A stretch of 64,000 nucleotides of DNA from Faecalicatena_A orotica. Lineage in GTDB: Bacteria > Bacillota > Clostridia > Lachnospirales > Lachnospiraceae. A program made the position numbers and the translations under genes. Every line of letters starts with the position of its first letter. The stretch's first letter is position 1. The stretch is taken from assembly GCF_040545875.1 (NCBI RefSeq), contig NZ_JBEPMR010000011.1, one strand, 5' to 3'. The notes under the pieces are model-generated. The model saw only the letters and a program-made list of their open reading frames with translations. It was not told the origin of the DNA and searched no databases. Of the stretch, positions 50,601 to 59,263 are shown one piece after another.

Positions 50601-52163
50601 TTAGCTATTACTCTGATTTTTTGCTGTAAACTCGCTGGGCGTCATGCCTTCTATCTCCTTAAAGACCTTGAAGAAATAGTTGTAATTCCGAAATCCGGAC
50701 ATTTCCACAATCTGTTTCATGGACATGTCCCCACGGATCAAAAGGCTTTTTGCCTGATTCACTCTCTGATGGTTTAAGAACTCCACAAACCGCATTCCCG
50801 TCTCTTTCTTGAATTCGCGGCTCAGATAGGTATAGCTGCTGCCCACCAATTCCGCACACTTCTCCAGAGAGATGTCACTTGCGATGTTATGCCCTATATA
50901 TTCGATAATCTGCCCAACTGGTGCACAATACTGCTGTTTCCTTTCTATTCTGAAAGACTGGATGCTCCAATGGAGCTGTTCCAGTATCTCACTACGGAAC
51001 TGCTCATATTCCTCATACTCCCTCATGATTGACAGCGTATCCTGTTTCTCCTTTTCTCCCAGAATTCCCTTCTGCTGCAGTAAATTCAGGATTGCCCCGC
51101 AGCTTTGGAAAACGCGCTCCCAGGCAAAACGTTTCTGTTCCATGAATCCCAGCATATCGTATATAGTATCAAGGCAGCTCTCCATATGGTTTGACAGTTC
51201 AAATGAGAGTTGTTCCCAAAATTTCCCCGGCAGTTCCCCGTTATAATACGTGATTCCTTTCGCCACTGCAAAAGAAAGAATCCGGTTCCCTCCCAGATAC
51301 AGTTTATCCTCCAGCAGTTTTTCCATCTTTAAGGCTTCTGAGACTGCACTTTCCAGATTTCCGTGTATCTCACCGTTGATTACCGTAATGGTAGTGTCCA
51401 GCATTCTTATGACCTGCCTCTGCAGACGGTCAACCAGATTGCTCTGGGAATTAATCATATAAAGCATGCTGCGTTCTTCTTTAAAAGAAAGAAGGAGAAT
51501 CATATGGTTCTTCTTTGTCATATAAATCAAATAGGGGTATTTATCCGCCAGTATCTGTCCAAGCATGTCAAGAATTGCGTTGCATATATCCTGTTTGTAC
51601 TCGTACGGATTGACCCCCTTATGTAGTTTAAAATCAGGACTTATGGCTAACGGCACAATATTCTGGCAGCCGAAATCAACTTTTCCCTCTTCCACCAGCA
51701 GTTGGATCCTTTCCGGCGAAAATTCAGATTCTTCATAGATACAGTATCCCTTTTTCCGATATATTTCCTTCCCTTCAGGTACAATGCGGTATCTGTCCCG
51801 CACCTGGTCCAGTACCTTAAGAAGCTGTTCCTTTGTAAGCTCATGCTTGAGCAGATAGTTTGCCGCCCCATTGATAAGGCTCCCCCTGACATAATTGAAA
51901 TCATCGTATCCGCTGATTGCAATTACGGGAAGGTATTCGTCAATGATATGGACACTCCTCATCAGTTCTACACCGTTTATCTCAGGCATCTGCATGTCAC
52001 AGAGCAGGATGTCGGTTTTATTTTTCCGAAGCCATTCCAGTACAGCCTTTCCATTTGCAAAATCAGCAGCCACTTCATAGGTGCTGCTATCTTCCAGATA
52101 TTTTTTTATGGTATTTCGCGCGGTCAGTTCATCGTCCACTAGCACAATTTTTATTTTTGCCAT
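50601..52163 (-). CDS. AraC-type response regulator (YesN-like)
   Basis: This 520-residue protein has a receiver domain (IVLVDDELTARN, phospho-Asp in DILLCDMQMPEINGVEL), a long central region (about 130-410), and a C-terminal AraC double helix-turn-helix (about 420-515, ASDISLEKCAELVGSSYTYLSREFKKETG and MKQIVEMSGFRNYNYFFKVFKEIEGMTPSEF). It should activate the sugar operon. ATG 52163 has AAAGGAGG upstream and gives MAKIKIVLVDDE. It overlaps the kinase gene by 13 bases. Confidence 0.92.
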   Translation of the reverse strand: MAKIKIVLVDDELTARNTIKKYLEDSSTYEVAADFANGKAVLEWLRKNKTDILLCDMQMPEINGVELMRSVHIIDEYLPVIAISGYDDFNYVRGSLINGAANYLLKHELTKEQLLKVLDQVRDRYRIVPEGKEIYRKKGYCIYEESEFSPERIQLLVEEGKVDFGCQNIVPLAISPDFKLHKGVNPYEYKQDICNAILDMLGQILADKYPYLIYMTKKNHMILLLSFKEERSMLYMINSQSNLVDRLQRQVIRMLDTTITVINGEIHGNLESAVSEALKMEKLLEDKLYLGGNRILSFAVAKGITYYNGELPGKFWEQLSFELSNHMESCLDTIYDMLGFMEQKRFAWERVFQSCGAILNLLQQKGILGEKEKQDTLSIMREYEEYEQFRSEILEQLHWSIQSFRIERKQQYCAPVGQIIEYIGHNIASDISLEKCAELVGSSYTYLSREFKKETGMRFVEFLNHQRVNQAKSLLIRGDMSMKQIVEMSGFRNYNYFFKVFKEIEGMTPSEFTAKNQSNS

Positions 52164-53881
52164 TGTGTATCCTCCTTTATCACCGGAAGTGTTAAAATAC
52201 ATCTGGTATATTTCCCTTTTTCACTTTCATAATCCAGTCCATAAGGTTCACCAAAGTATAAGCGGATTCTCTGGTTGACATTCACAACACCGATTCCATT
52301 AAATGACCTGTTTTTCTGTTTCCCCTTTTTCAGAATATCCTCAGCTTTTTCCATTGATATTCCTTCTCCGTTATCCTCTACAGCAATTTTCAAATAATCC
52401 CCCTGTATCTTTGCCAAGATCACTATCCGCCCCTGTCTGGACAGGTCCTCCGGCATTCCATGATAAATAGCGTTCTCAACAATAGGCTGCAGGATGAACC
52501 TCGGAATAAACAAAGGCAGCGTGTCTTCATCTACATCTTTTTCTAGCAGAAAATCATAACTTCCGCTGTACTCCATAATCGTCAGATAATTATCCACGTA
52601 TTCCAATTCGTTCTTAAGATGGATGAATTCCTTGTCCTGATGCATGACATTCTGCAGGAGTGAATTCAAAGAGTTCACTAAAGGGATAATATTATCTGCA
52701 TGCTGTATCTTCGCCATCCATACTACGTTATTCATTACATTTGAGACAAAGTGGGGATTGATCTGCGCCTGCAGAAACGCCATCTCATTGCGTCTTTTTT
52801 CCCGCTCCTCTTCTGTCACGCGGTCCATCAGTTCCCGGATACGCAGTACCATATGGTTAAACGTCCTCCCCATCTGGCCGATCTCGTCCTCCTCTTTCAC
52901 TTCATAGTTGACTGTCAGATCTCCCGTGGACACACGTTTCATTTTACTGCTTAAAACGCTGATTTCCGTTGTCATTCTGGATATTAAGATCGCAGAGCCC
53001 AGCAATGCAAGGAAAATAATAACAGCCGTAATGACGGCACTCATGAGCGCAGTCCGCTGAATGTCTGCCGTATAAAATTCAGACGGGATTGCCATATGGA
53101 AGGTCCATCCCACGCTCTCTGCCTGATAGGTATTCTTTGCATAACCGTTTACCAGAGAATCAAGCTCGAATGCTTTGCTCTCATCATTTGAAAAGATAAC
53201 AGCCCCCTGTTCGTTGACCACCTGAAAAAAGCTGCCTTCCGGAAGGTTGGCAGAAAACATCTGGTCTATAACTCCATAGTCAAAATATAAAATGACATAC
53301 CCCATGATCTGCCCTTTGTCATCTACGATCCCCCGGACCGCCGGCAGCACATAATCACTGGAAACAGTAGACTTCAGTCCTTCAAGATGGAGGGGTTCCA
53401 TCATCACCATAGAATACTTAAGTTTCTCCTGATCCAGCTTTGTAATATCATCATAAAGTTTCTTTTTATCCTGAATAATATAATTAGTAGAGAAAACACA
53501 CTCTTGATTGGCTGCAACAGCGATTCCCGAAATATAGTATTTATATCCGTTCAACCCCTTGATATAATCCATGATTGTCCTGCGGTTATTCAGATAGTTC
53601 TGGTTCCACTGCCCTTCCCGGCTGATTTCCTCGCTATTGAGCCGGGTTACAGGCTGAATAATGTTTGTTTCATTGGTGGCAACCAGTGTCGTCATGTAGG
53701 AAGTATCTGTCAGCAGGTACTCAAATGCGTGATAGGCATCCCTCATCGCACTTTCGGACACATTTTTCAGATAGGTATTCGACAGTCTGGAACTAGTGTG
53801 ATACCAGATGCCTGTAATTATGATTCCTATAAACAGCAGTGTCGCCATCCATGTAAGCAGTATCTTATTTCTGATTCTCAT
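52151..53881 (-). CDS. LytS/YesM-type sensor histidine kinase
   Basis: This 576-residue protein has two membrane helices (about 8-28 and 280-302) around an external Cache-like domain of about 250 residues, a HAMP linker (MTTEISVLSSKMKRVSTGDL), the His_kinase domain with AQINPHFVSNVMNN (phospho-His) and HATPase with PIVENAIYHGM and DNGEGIS. It is the first gene of the operon and probably senses the sugar or its binding protein outside. Confidence 0.92.
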   Translation of the reverse strand: MRIRNKILLTWMATLLFIGIIITGIWYHTSSRLSNTYLKNVSESAMRDAYHAFEYLLTDTSYMTTLVATNETNIIQPVTRLNSEEISREGQWNQNYLNNRRTIMDYIKGLNGYKYYISGIAVAANQECVFSTNYIIQDKKKLYDDITKLDQEKLKYSMVMMEPLHLEGLKSTVSSDYVLPAVRGIVDDKGQIMGYVILYFDYGVIDQMFSANLPEGSFFQVVNEQGAVIFSNDESKAFELDSLVNGYAKNTYQAESVGWTFHMAIPSEFYTADIQRTALMSAVITAVIIFLALLGSAILISRMTTEISVLSSKMKRVSTGDLTVNYEVKEEDEIGQMGRTFNHMVLRIRELMDRVTEEEREKRRNEMAFLQAQINPHFVSNVMNNVVWMAKIQHADNIIPLVNSLNSLLQNVMHQDKEFIHLKNELEYVDNYLTIMEYSGSYDFLLEKDVDEDTLPLFIPRFILQPIVENAIYHGMPEDLSRQGRIVILAKIQGDYLKIAVEDNGEGISMEKAEDILKKGKQKNRSFNGIGVVNVNQRIRLYFGEPYGLDYESEKGKYTRCILTLPVIKEDTQWQK

Positions 53882-54061
53882 ATTTGCTCCTCCTCATAAA
53901 CACCTTTTTTCATTATAACCGAATTTATGCAAATATTTTATATAAATCTTTGCGTATTACTCTTCTTTTTTGCTGTGTCTTTAAGCCATTCTGGCATAAT
54001 ATTTACTAATTCCCGATACTATGCTGAAGATTACGCATCGGGAACTGAATATTTCAAAAGA

Positions 54062-54104
54062 CAAAAAAAGAACAGAAATATGAATCTCTTCATATCTCTG
54101 CTCT
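54062..54104 (-). terminator. terminator of the spc/alpha ribosomal operon
   Basis: AGAGCAGAGATATGAA / TTCATATTTCTGTTCT arms with a 4-base loop, then seven U on the minus strand, 26 bases past rplQ. Confidence 0.92.
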
Positions 54105-54129
54105 CTATATTTTCTAATTGCTGGTAGAA

Positions 54130-54666
54130 TTAAACTAATTCGATCAGAACTTCCATAGCCGCATCACCTTTACGCTGGCCAATCTTTACGATTCTTGTAT
54201 ATCCACCATTGCGGTCTGCATACTTCGGAGCGATCTCTGAGAATAATTTCTCTACAAGGTCAACTTCCTTCGTATTTTTCTTTCTTCCTGCAGCTGCTGT
54301 AGGAACTTCTTTTACAGGGTAAAGAACTTTCAGCATTTCTCTTCTTGCATGAAGTCTGCTTGCCATGTCCTTTTTGATCTTCTTGTCTACTTCGTCATAT
54401 ACAGTAACTTTCTTTCCGTCAACGACTTCTTTCACTCTCTTGCCGTCTTTGTCCTTGCGGGCAACTTTAGCTTTTACTGTTACTTCTTCGAAGTTGTCTT
54501 TTTCTTTTACAGCCATAGCAATTAATCCTTCTGCTACTTTGCGGATCTCTTTTGCTTTTGCTTCTGTTGTAACAATCTTACCGTTGTTCAGTAATGCTGT
54601 TACCTGATTTCTAATTAAGGCTTTTCTCTGGCTTGATGTTCTGCCGAGTTTTCTATACTTTGCCAT
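54130..54666 (-). CDS. rplQ: 50S ribosomal protein L17
   Basis: This 178-residue protein begins MAKYRKLGRTSSQRKALIRN as usual. It is longer than the about 120-residue Bacillus protein because of a charged insert at about residues 62-115 (KAKVARKDKDGKRVKEVVDG and following), typical of clostridial L17. Last gene of the operon, before a strong terminator. Confidence 0.97.
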   Translation of the reverse strand: MAKYRKLGRTSSQRKALIRNQVTALLNNGKIVTTEAKAKEIRKVAEGLIAMAVKEKDNFEEVTVKAKVARKDKDGKRVKEVVDGKKVTVYDEVDKKIKKDMASRLHARREMLKVLYPVKEVPTAAAGRKKNTKEVDLVEKLFSEIAPKYADRNGGYTRIVKIGQRKGDAAMEVLIELV

Positions 54667-54773
54667 TGTTCTTATCCTCCATTTTTAAACATTTGGTTAT
54701 GCGTCTTCGGTCTTATTAATCAAATGCTCCCGCCATGCCCTTCGGTCTTACTGACAGGATAATTCAAATAATA

Positions 54774-55733
54774 TTACTCATCACCCTGGTTCAGCTCAAG
54801 GTCTAATTCCTTCAGCTTAGCCAGCACTTCTTCCAGTGACTTACGTCCAAGGTTACGCACCTTCATCATATCCTCAGGTGTCTTGTTGGTAAGCTCCTCT
54901 ACGGTATTAATGCCGGCTCTCTTCAGACAGTTGTATGAACGTACTGAAAGCTCTAATTCATCAATGCTCATTTCCAGTACTTTTTCCTTCTCGTCATCTT
55001 CTTTTTCAATCATGACTTCAGCAGCCTGAGCCACCTCTGACAAGTCAATGAACAACTTCAGATGCTCGCTTAAGACTTTAGCCGCAAGGCTGACAGCCTC
55101 GTCAGGAAGCAATGTTCCCTTTGTCCATACATCTAATGTAAGTTTGTCATAGTCAGTAATCTGGCCGACACGTGTGTTCTGAACTGTCAGATTCACACGC
55201 TCTACCGGTGTATAGATGGAATCAATCGGAATAACACCAATCGGTAAGTCTTCGCTCTTGTTTTTGTCTGCGCTTACGTATCCTCTGCCTTTTGTAATGG
55301 TAAGTTCCATGTACAGCTTGCTGTCCTTGCCACCGCTTAATGTAGCGATAACCTGTTCAGGATTCATAATCTCGATATCGGAATCCGCCTGGATGTCAGC
55401 ACCTGTTACAACGCCTTCACCTTCAAATTCGATATATGCAGTCTTTACTTCGTCTGATTCTGATGTGTTCTTGATTGCCAGTGATTTCAGGTTCATGATA
55501 ATCTCGGTCACATCTTCTTTTACACCCGGTATGGAGCTGAATTCGTGCAGAACTCCGTCGATCTTTACAGAACTGATAGCTGCTCCCGGAAGAGAAGAAA
55601 GCATGATTCTTCTCAGGGAGTTGCCGAGGGTCGTTCCATATCCTCTCTCAAGAGGTTCCACAACAAATCTTCCATATTTTTTATCTTCTGAAATTTCTGT
55701 AATTTCAATATTAGGTTTATTAAAATCAAACAC
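54774..55733 (-). CDS. rpoA: RNA polymerase subunit alpha
   Basis: This 319-residue protein has the N-terminal assembly domain (GYGTTLGNSLRRIMLSSLPG near residue 32) and the C-terminal domain that contacts DNA and activators (LKRAGINTVEELTNKTPEDM, NLGRKSLEEV). Normal length. Confidence 0.98.
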   Translation of the reverse strand: MFDFNKPNIEITEISEDKKYGRFVVEPLERGYGTTLGNSLRRIMLSSLPGAAISSVKIDGVLHEFSSIPGVKEDVTEIIMNLKSLAIKNTSESDEVKTAYIEFEGEGVVTGADIQADSDIEIMNPEQVIATLSGGKDSKLYMELTITKGRGYVSADKNKSEDLPIGVIPIDSIYTPVERVNLTVQNTRVGQITDYDKLTLDVWTKGTLLPDEAVSLAAKVLSEHLKLFIDLSEVAQAAEVMIEKEDDEKEKVLEMSIDELELSVRSYNCLKRAGINTVEELTNKTPEDMMKVRNLGRKSLEEVLAKLKELDLELNQGDE

Positions 55734-55806
55734 TACACAGACCCTCCTTATGGGTTAAAATATGTTGAGGGGGTACGATGTCTCCGTCACAAGCTATACC
55801 TAAAGA

Positions 55807-56400
55807 TTATTTAGAATATAACTCGACGATTAACATCTCATCAACAGGAACATCAATTGCTTCTCTTCTTGGAAGCTCTTTTACTGTACCCTTCAGGTTT
55901 TCTGCATCTACATCTAACCATTCAGGAACCATGTTTCCGCCTGTTGCCTCTAAGATATCTTTATATCTCTGGCTTCCTTTGTGCTTTTCTTTGATTTCAA
56001 TAGTATCTCCGGCTTTTACAAGGTAAGATGGAATGTTTACCTGCTTGCCGTTAACAAGTACGTGCTTGTGGTCGACAATCTGTCTTGCTTCTTTTCTTGT
56101 TCTTGCGAATCCCATACGGAACATTACGTTGTCCAGTCTGGTCTCAAGAATGATCATCAGGTTTTCACCTGTCATACCTTCTAACTGTTTTGCTTTCGCA
56201 TAGTAGTTTCTGAAAGGTTTCTCTAATACACCATAGATAAATTTAGCTTTCTGTTTTTCACGTAACTGAAGACCATACTCGCTCATTTTTCTGTTTGATC
56301 TTTTTAACTGTCTGTTAGATTTTTTGTTGATTCCTAAATAGATTGGGTCCATACCTAATGAACGGCATCTTTTAAGAACTGGAACTCTATTTACTGCCAT
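55807..56400 (-). CDS. rpsD: 30S ribosomal protein S4
   Basis: This 197-residue primary rRNA-binding protein has the S4 domain (LDNVMFRMGFARTRKEARQI, HVLVNGKQVNIPSYLV). It lacks the N-terminal zinc Cys cluster. GGAGGAAGCGAA precedes the ATG. Confidence 0.97.
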   Translation of the reverse strand: MAVNRVPVLKRCRSLGMDPIYLGINKKSNRQLKRSNRKMSEYGLQLREKQKAKFIYGVLEKPFRNYYAKAKQLEGMTGENLMIILETRLDNVMFRMGFARTRKEARQIVDHKHVLVNGKQVNIPSYLVKAGDTIEIKEKHKGSQRYKDILEATGGNMVPEWLDVDAENLKGTVKELPRREAIDVPVDEMLIVELYSK

Positions 56401-56510
56401 TTCGCTTCCTCCTAAAATATCAGCGGAAAATCATATCCCTCACAGGGGCTTTGCATCCGCACAAAAGTTTCTCCTGAATATCTGTTATCGACTCTGATAT
56501 CTCTCGATCA

Positions 56511-56906
56511 CTATACTCTTCTGCGTTTCGGTGGGCGGCATCCGTTATGTGGTACCGGAGTTACGTCCTTGATGCTTGTTACATCAATACCGCATGCCTG
56601 AAGCGCACGGATTGCTGCTTCTCTTCCTGATCCTGGACCCTTTACAAAAACGTCTACCGTTTTCAGACCATGTACTAATGCTGCTTTTGCTGCTGTCTCA
56701 GCTGCCATCTGTGCTGCATATGGAGTAGATTTCCTTGAACCTCTAAATCCCAGACCGCCTGCACTTGCCCATGAAAGAGCATTTCCCTGTGCATCTGTTA
56801 ATGTAACGATTGTATTATTAAAAGATGACTGGATGTGTGCTTGTCCTCGTTCAACGTTTTTCTTGACACGTTTCTTTGTCACTTTTTTGGTAACTTTCTT
56901 AGCCAT
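56511..56906 (-). CDS. rpsK: 30S ribosomal protein S11
   Basis: This 131-residue protein has the S11 pattern GQAHIQSSFNNTIVTLTD and ends in HNGCRPPKRRRV. The N terminus is Lys-rich, as in Clostridia. Confidence 0.97.
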   Translation of the reverse strand: MAKKVTKKVTKKRVKKNVERGQAHIQSSFNNTIVTLTDAQGNALSWASAGGLGFRGSRKSTPYAAQMAAETAAKAALVHGLKTVDVFVKGPGSGREAAIRALQACGIDVTSIKDVTPVPHNGCRPPKRRRV

Positions 56907-56998
56907 TTAAACTAACCTACTTTCTTGAATACTTGTTATTTTCGATTTTCTGTCATGTGCTCTAAGCCGCATAGCAGATGCAGCTTAATTCAGGCACA

Positions 56999-57367
56999 TT
57001 ATTTTTTCTTATTCGCTACAGTTCTCTTAGGACCCTTGCATGTTCTTGCATTAGTCTTAGTCTTCTGACCACGTACCGGAAGTCCTTTTCTATGACGGAT
57101 TCCGCGGTAGCATCCGATTTCCTTCAGTCTCTTGATGTTCAGCTGGATTTCTCTTCTGAGATCACCTTCTACTGTCTGAGTCTCATCGATTACTTCACTG
57201 ATCTTCTTTACTTCTTCACTAGTTAAATCTCTGACACGGGTATCAGGATTGATTCCTGCCTCTGCCAGAATACGGCTTGCGCTTGTTCTACCGATTCCAT
57301 AGATATAAGTTAAGCCGATTTCTACACGTTTGTCTCTTGGTAAGTCTACACCTGCAATACGAGCCAT
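56999..57367 (-). CDS. rpsM: 30S ribosomal protein S13
   Basis: This 122-residue protein starts MARIAGVDLPRDKRVEIGLT and ends in a basic tail TCKGPKRTVANKKK. The start at 57367 has GGAGGAAAGAC upstream; an in-frame ATG at 57382 is not conserved. A 429-base spacer precedes it. Confidence 0.97.
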   Translation of the reverse strand: MARIAGVDLPRDKRVEIGLTYIYGIGRTSASRILAEAGINPDTRVRDLTSEEVKKISEVIDETQTVEGDLRREIQLNIKRLKEIGCYRGIRHRKGLPVRGQKTKTNARTCKGPKRTVANKKK

Positions 57368-57796
57368 GTGTCTTTCCTCCATTTCAAATCTGTTTTCATA
57401 TTGTCCCTAACTGGGATGTCCCCTGGTTTCCAGAAAGGTGTTTCTGTTCTCCAAAAGCATCCAGGCACACACATTCATGCACGCCCTTTCCCGGCACGGT
57501 TTATTTCCCGCAAATGACACCCGGGTATTATAAGCAATATACAAAAGACACCACCACTGCATTTTCTGCATTCCAAGCAGTACGGTGTATCCCTACTGTA
57601 TATTAAACAGCCCCACACACCTCCTGGCGTGTCGCGCTGTCAGCCGCCTAATTAATTACACAAACATTGCCTTGCTTCTCCGGTCCTTTTATAAGGAAGT
57701 TCGATTCACTAAACTCGAAAATACCTCGTTAAGTTCCTTCGAACAGGCTTTGCACTAACCTCAAGCTGCGCTTACAGCTTGCTTTCGCTAAGTGCT
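57368..57796 (-). other. long structured spacer between rpmJ and rpsM
   Basis: This 429-base gap has no gene. It holds stem-loops such as ACACC-ACTGC / GCAGT-GGTGT (57548-57588) and AAGCTG / CAGCTT (57763-57780), and AAGGAAGTT / AAGTTCCTT arms near 57693 and 57731. Such a long gap inside the alpha operon is unusual and may carry an alpha-operon leader or internal promoter. Confidence 0.5.
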
Positions 57797-57910
57797 CTAG
57801 CCTTGTCTCTGTTTGTGTTTCGGATTCTCGCAGATTACTCTGACGCTTCCTTTTCTTTTAATGATTTTGCATTTTTCGCAGATTGGTTTTACTGATGATC
57901 TAACCTTCAT
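57797..57910 (-). CDS. rpmJ: 50S ribosomal protein L36
   Basis: This 37-residue protein (MKVRSSVKPICEKCKIIKRK start, then GSVRVICENPKHKQRQG) keeps the zinc ligands Cys-x2-Cys, Cys and His. GGAGGATTTGAC precedes the ATG. Confidence 0.97.
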   Translation of the reverse strand: MKVRSSVKPICEKCKIIKRKGSVRVICENPKHKQRQG

Positions 57911-58030
57911 GTCAAATCCTCCTTCCATCCTTTGCTTTACCATATGTTACGAGCCGGTTTTGGGCACACCTATCCAAAAACAGCCATTTCATATTGTAAC
58001 ACTGTTTCTACGGTAAAGTCAATACTTTTT

Positions 58031-58249
58031 TTACTTATCTCTCCAGACAATTCTTCCCTTGCTCAGGTCATATGGAGACATTTCCAACGTCACTTTGTCA
58101 CCTGGTAAAATCTTAATGAAGTTCATACGCAGTTTCCCGCTGATATGTGCAAGCACAATATGCTTATTTTCCAGCTCCACCTTAAACATTGCGTTAGGCA
58201 GTTTCTCAACTACGACTCCTTCAATTTCGATCACGTCAGCTTTTGACAT
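58031..58249 (-). CDS. infA: translation initiation factor IF-1
   Basis: This 72-residue S1/OB-fold protein has VEKLPNAMFKVELENKHIVL and GDKVTLEMSPYDLSKGRIVWR. It lies 6 bases after the KOW-domain gene. Confidence 0.97.
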   Translation of the reverse strand: MSKADVIEIEGVVVEKLPNAMFKVELENKHIVLAHISGKLRMNFIKILPGDKVTLEMSPYDLSKGRIVWRDK

Positions 58250-58254
58250 ACTTT

Positions 58255-58536
58255 CTAATCCTCCTGCACGTTTGGCACTTTACTATTCTCATTCGTGTCC
58301 AAACGAGAATAACTACTAATCTTTTCCTTAATCGCTTCATCATCTGCATAAGAAGGACAAACTGTCTTCTTTATTACCTGCAGATGCTTTTTATTCTTTC
58401 GTTTTGCATGGCAGACAGTTCTATCCAAACCGTCTGCCAGATATATATATTCAGCATTGACATCAATTATGACATATATACAGCCTTTGTCCCGTCCTTT
58501 TTTAGATCTGACAAGCATTCCCGGTGAAAATACCAT
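58255..58536 (-). CDS. KOW-domain RNA-binding protein (L14e-like)
   Basis: This 93-residue protein has a KOW motif near the start (FSPGMLVRSKKGRDKGCIYV) and a Lys-rich middle, with a poorly conserved C terminus. It is known in Clostridia between adk or map and infA, annotated as ribosomal protein L14E/L6E/L27E-like. ATG 58536 has GGAG 6 bases upstream; a TTG at 58548 would overlap adk. Function is unknown, probably ribosome-linked. Confidence 0.85.
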   Translation of the reverse strand: MVFSPGMLVRSKKGRDKGCIYVIIDVNAEYIYLADGLDRTVCHAKRKNKKHLQVIKKTVCPSYADDEAIKEKISSYSRLDTNENSKVPNVQED

Positions 58537-58537
58537 A

Positions 58538-59182
58538 TTATTCTCCAAGTATCTTCACGATCTCTGCAAAGACATCATCAATATCAATCGTTCCGTCTAC
58601 CTCTCTCAGGATACCAGCATTTGTATAATATTCAATCAAAGGCTGGGTCTGCTCGTGGTAAACACCAAGGCGCTTCTTAACTGTCTCCGGTTTATCATCA
58701 TCTCTTAAGATGAGTTTCCCCTTGCAGACATCACAGATTCCTTCTTCTTTTGTCGGAGCATATTCCAGATGGTAAGTAGCTCCGCAGTCCACACATGCTC
58801 TTCTTCCTGACATACGGCGGATAATGTTTTCATCAGGCACCTCAACATTGATGGCATAATCCATCTTCTGTCCTAAACCTGAAAGTGCCTTATCCAGAGC
58901 TTCCGCCTGCGGAATTGTTCTCGGGAACCCATCAAGTACATATCCCTTTGTGCAGTCGTCCTGATTGACTCTGTCTACTACAAGGTCTACCACCAGTTCG
59001 TCCGGAACAAGGAGGCCCTGGTCCATAAAGGTCTTAGCCTTCTGTCCAAGCTCTGTCCCATTCTTAATATTAGCTCTGAAAATATCACCTGTGGAAATGT
59101 GAGGGATATCATACTTTGCTGCAATTTTTTTTGCCTGTGTTCCTTTGCCTGCCCCAGGAGCCCCTAACATAATAATCTTCAT
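58538..59182 (-). CDS. adk: adenylate kinase
   Basis: This 214-residue enzyme (ATP + AMP to 2 ADP) has the P-loop GAPGAGKGTQ, DGFPRTIPQAEAL, and a LID domain with four Cys (CVDCGATY then CDVC), the zinc-binding Gram-positive form. ATG 59182 has GGAGG 8 bases upstream. A map gene does not follow it, contrary to the common adk-map order. Confidence 0.97.
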   Translation of the reverse strand: MKIIMLGAPGAGKGTQAKKIAAKYDIPHISTGDIFRANIKNGTELGQKAKTFMDQGLLVPDELVVDLVVDRVNQDDCTKGYVLDGFPRTIPQAEALDKALSGLGQKMDYAINVEVPDENIIRRMSGRRACVDCGATYHLEYAPTKEEGICDVCKGKLILRDDDKPETVKKRLGVYHEQTQPLIEYYTNAGILREVDGTIDIDDVFAEIVKILGE

Positions 59183-59263
59183 AAATGTATCCTCCATATA
59201 GCACTTTAACCCGCCGGTTTTATCCTTATTGGGACAAAACTCAGGCGAGCTAAATAGTTTAAA

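Noticed and set aside
53927..54127. 66-codon plus-strand frame before rplQ
   Set aside because: It runs through the operon terminator and has no ribosome site.
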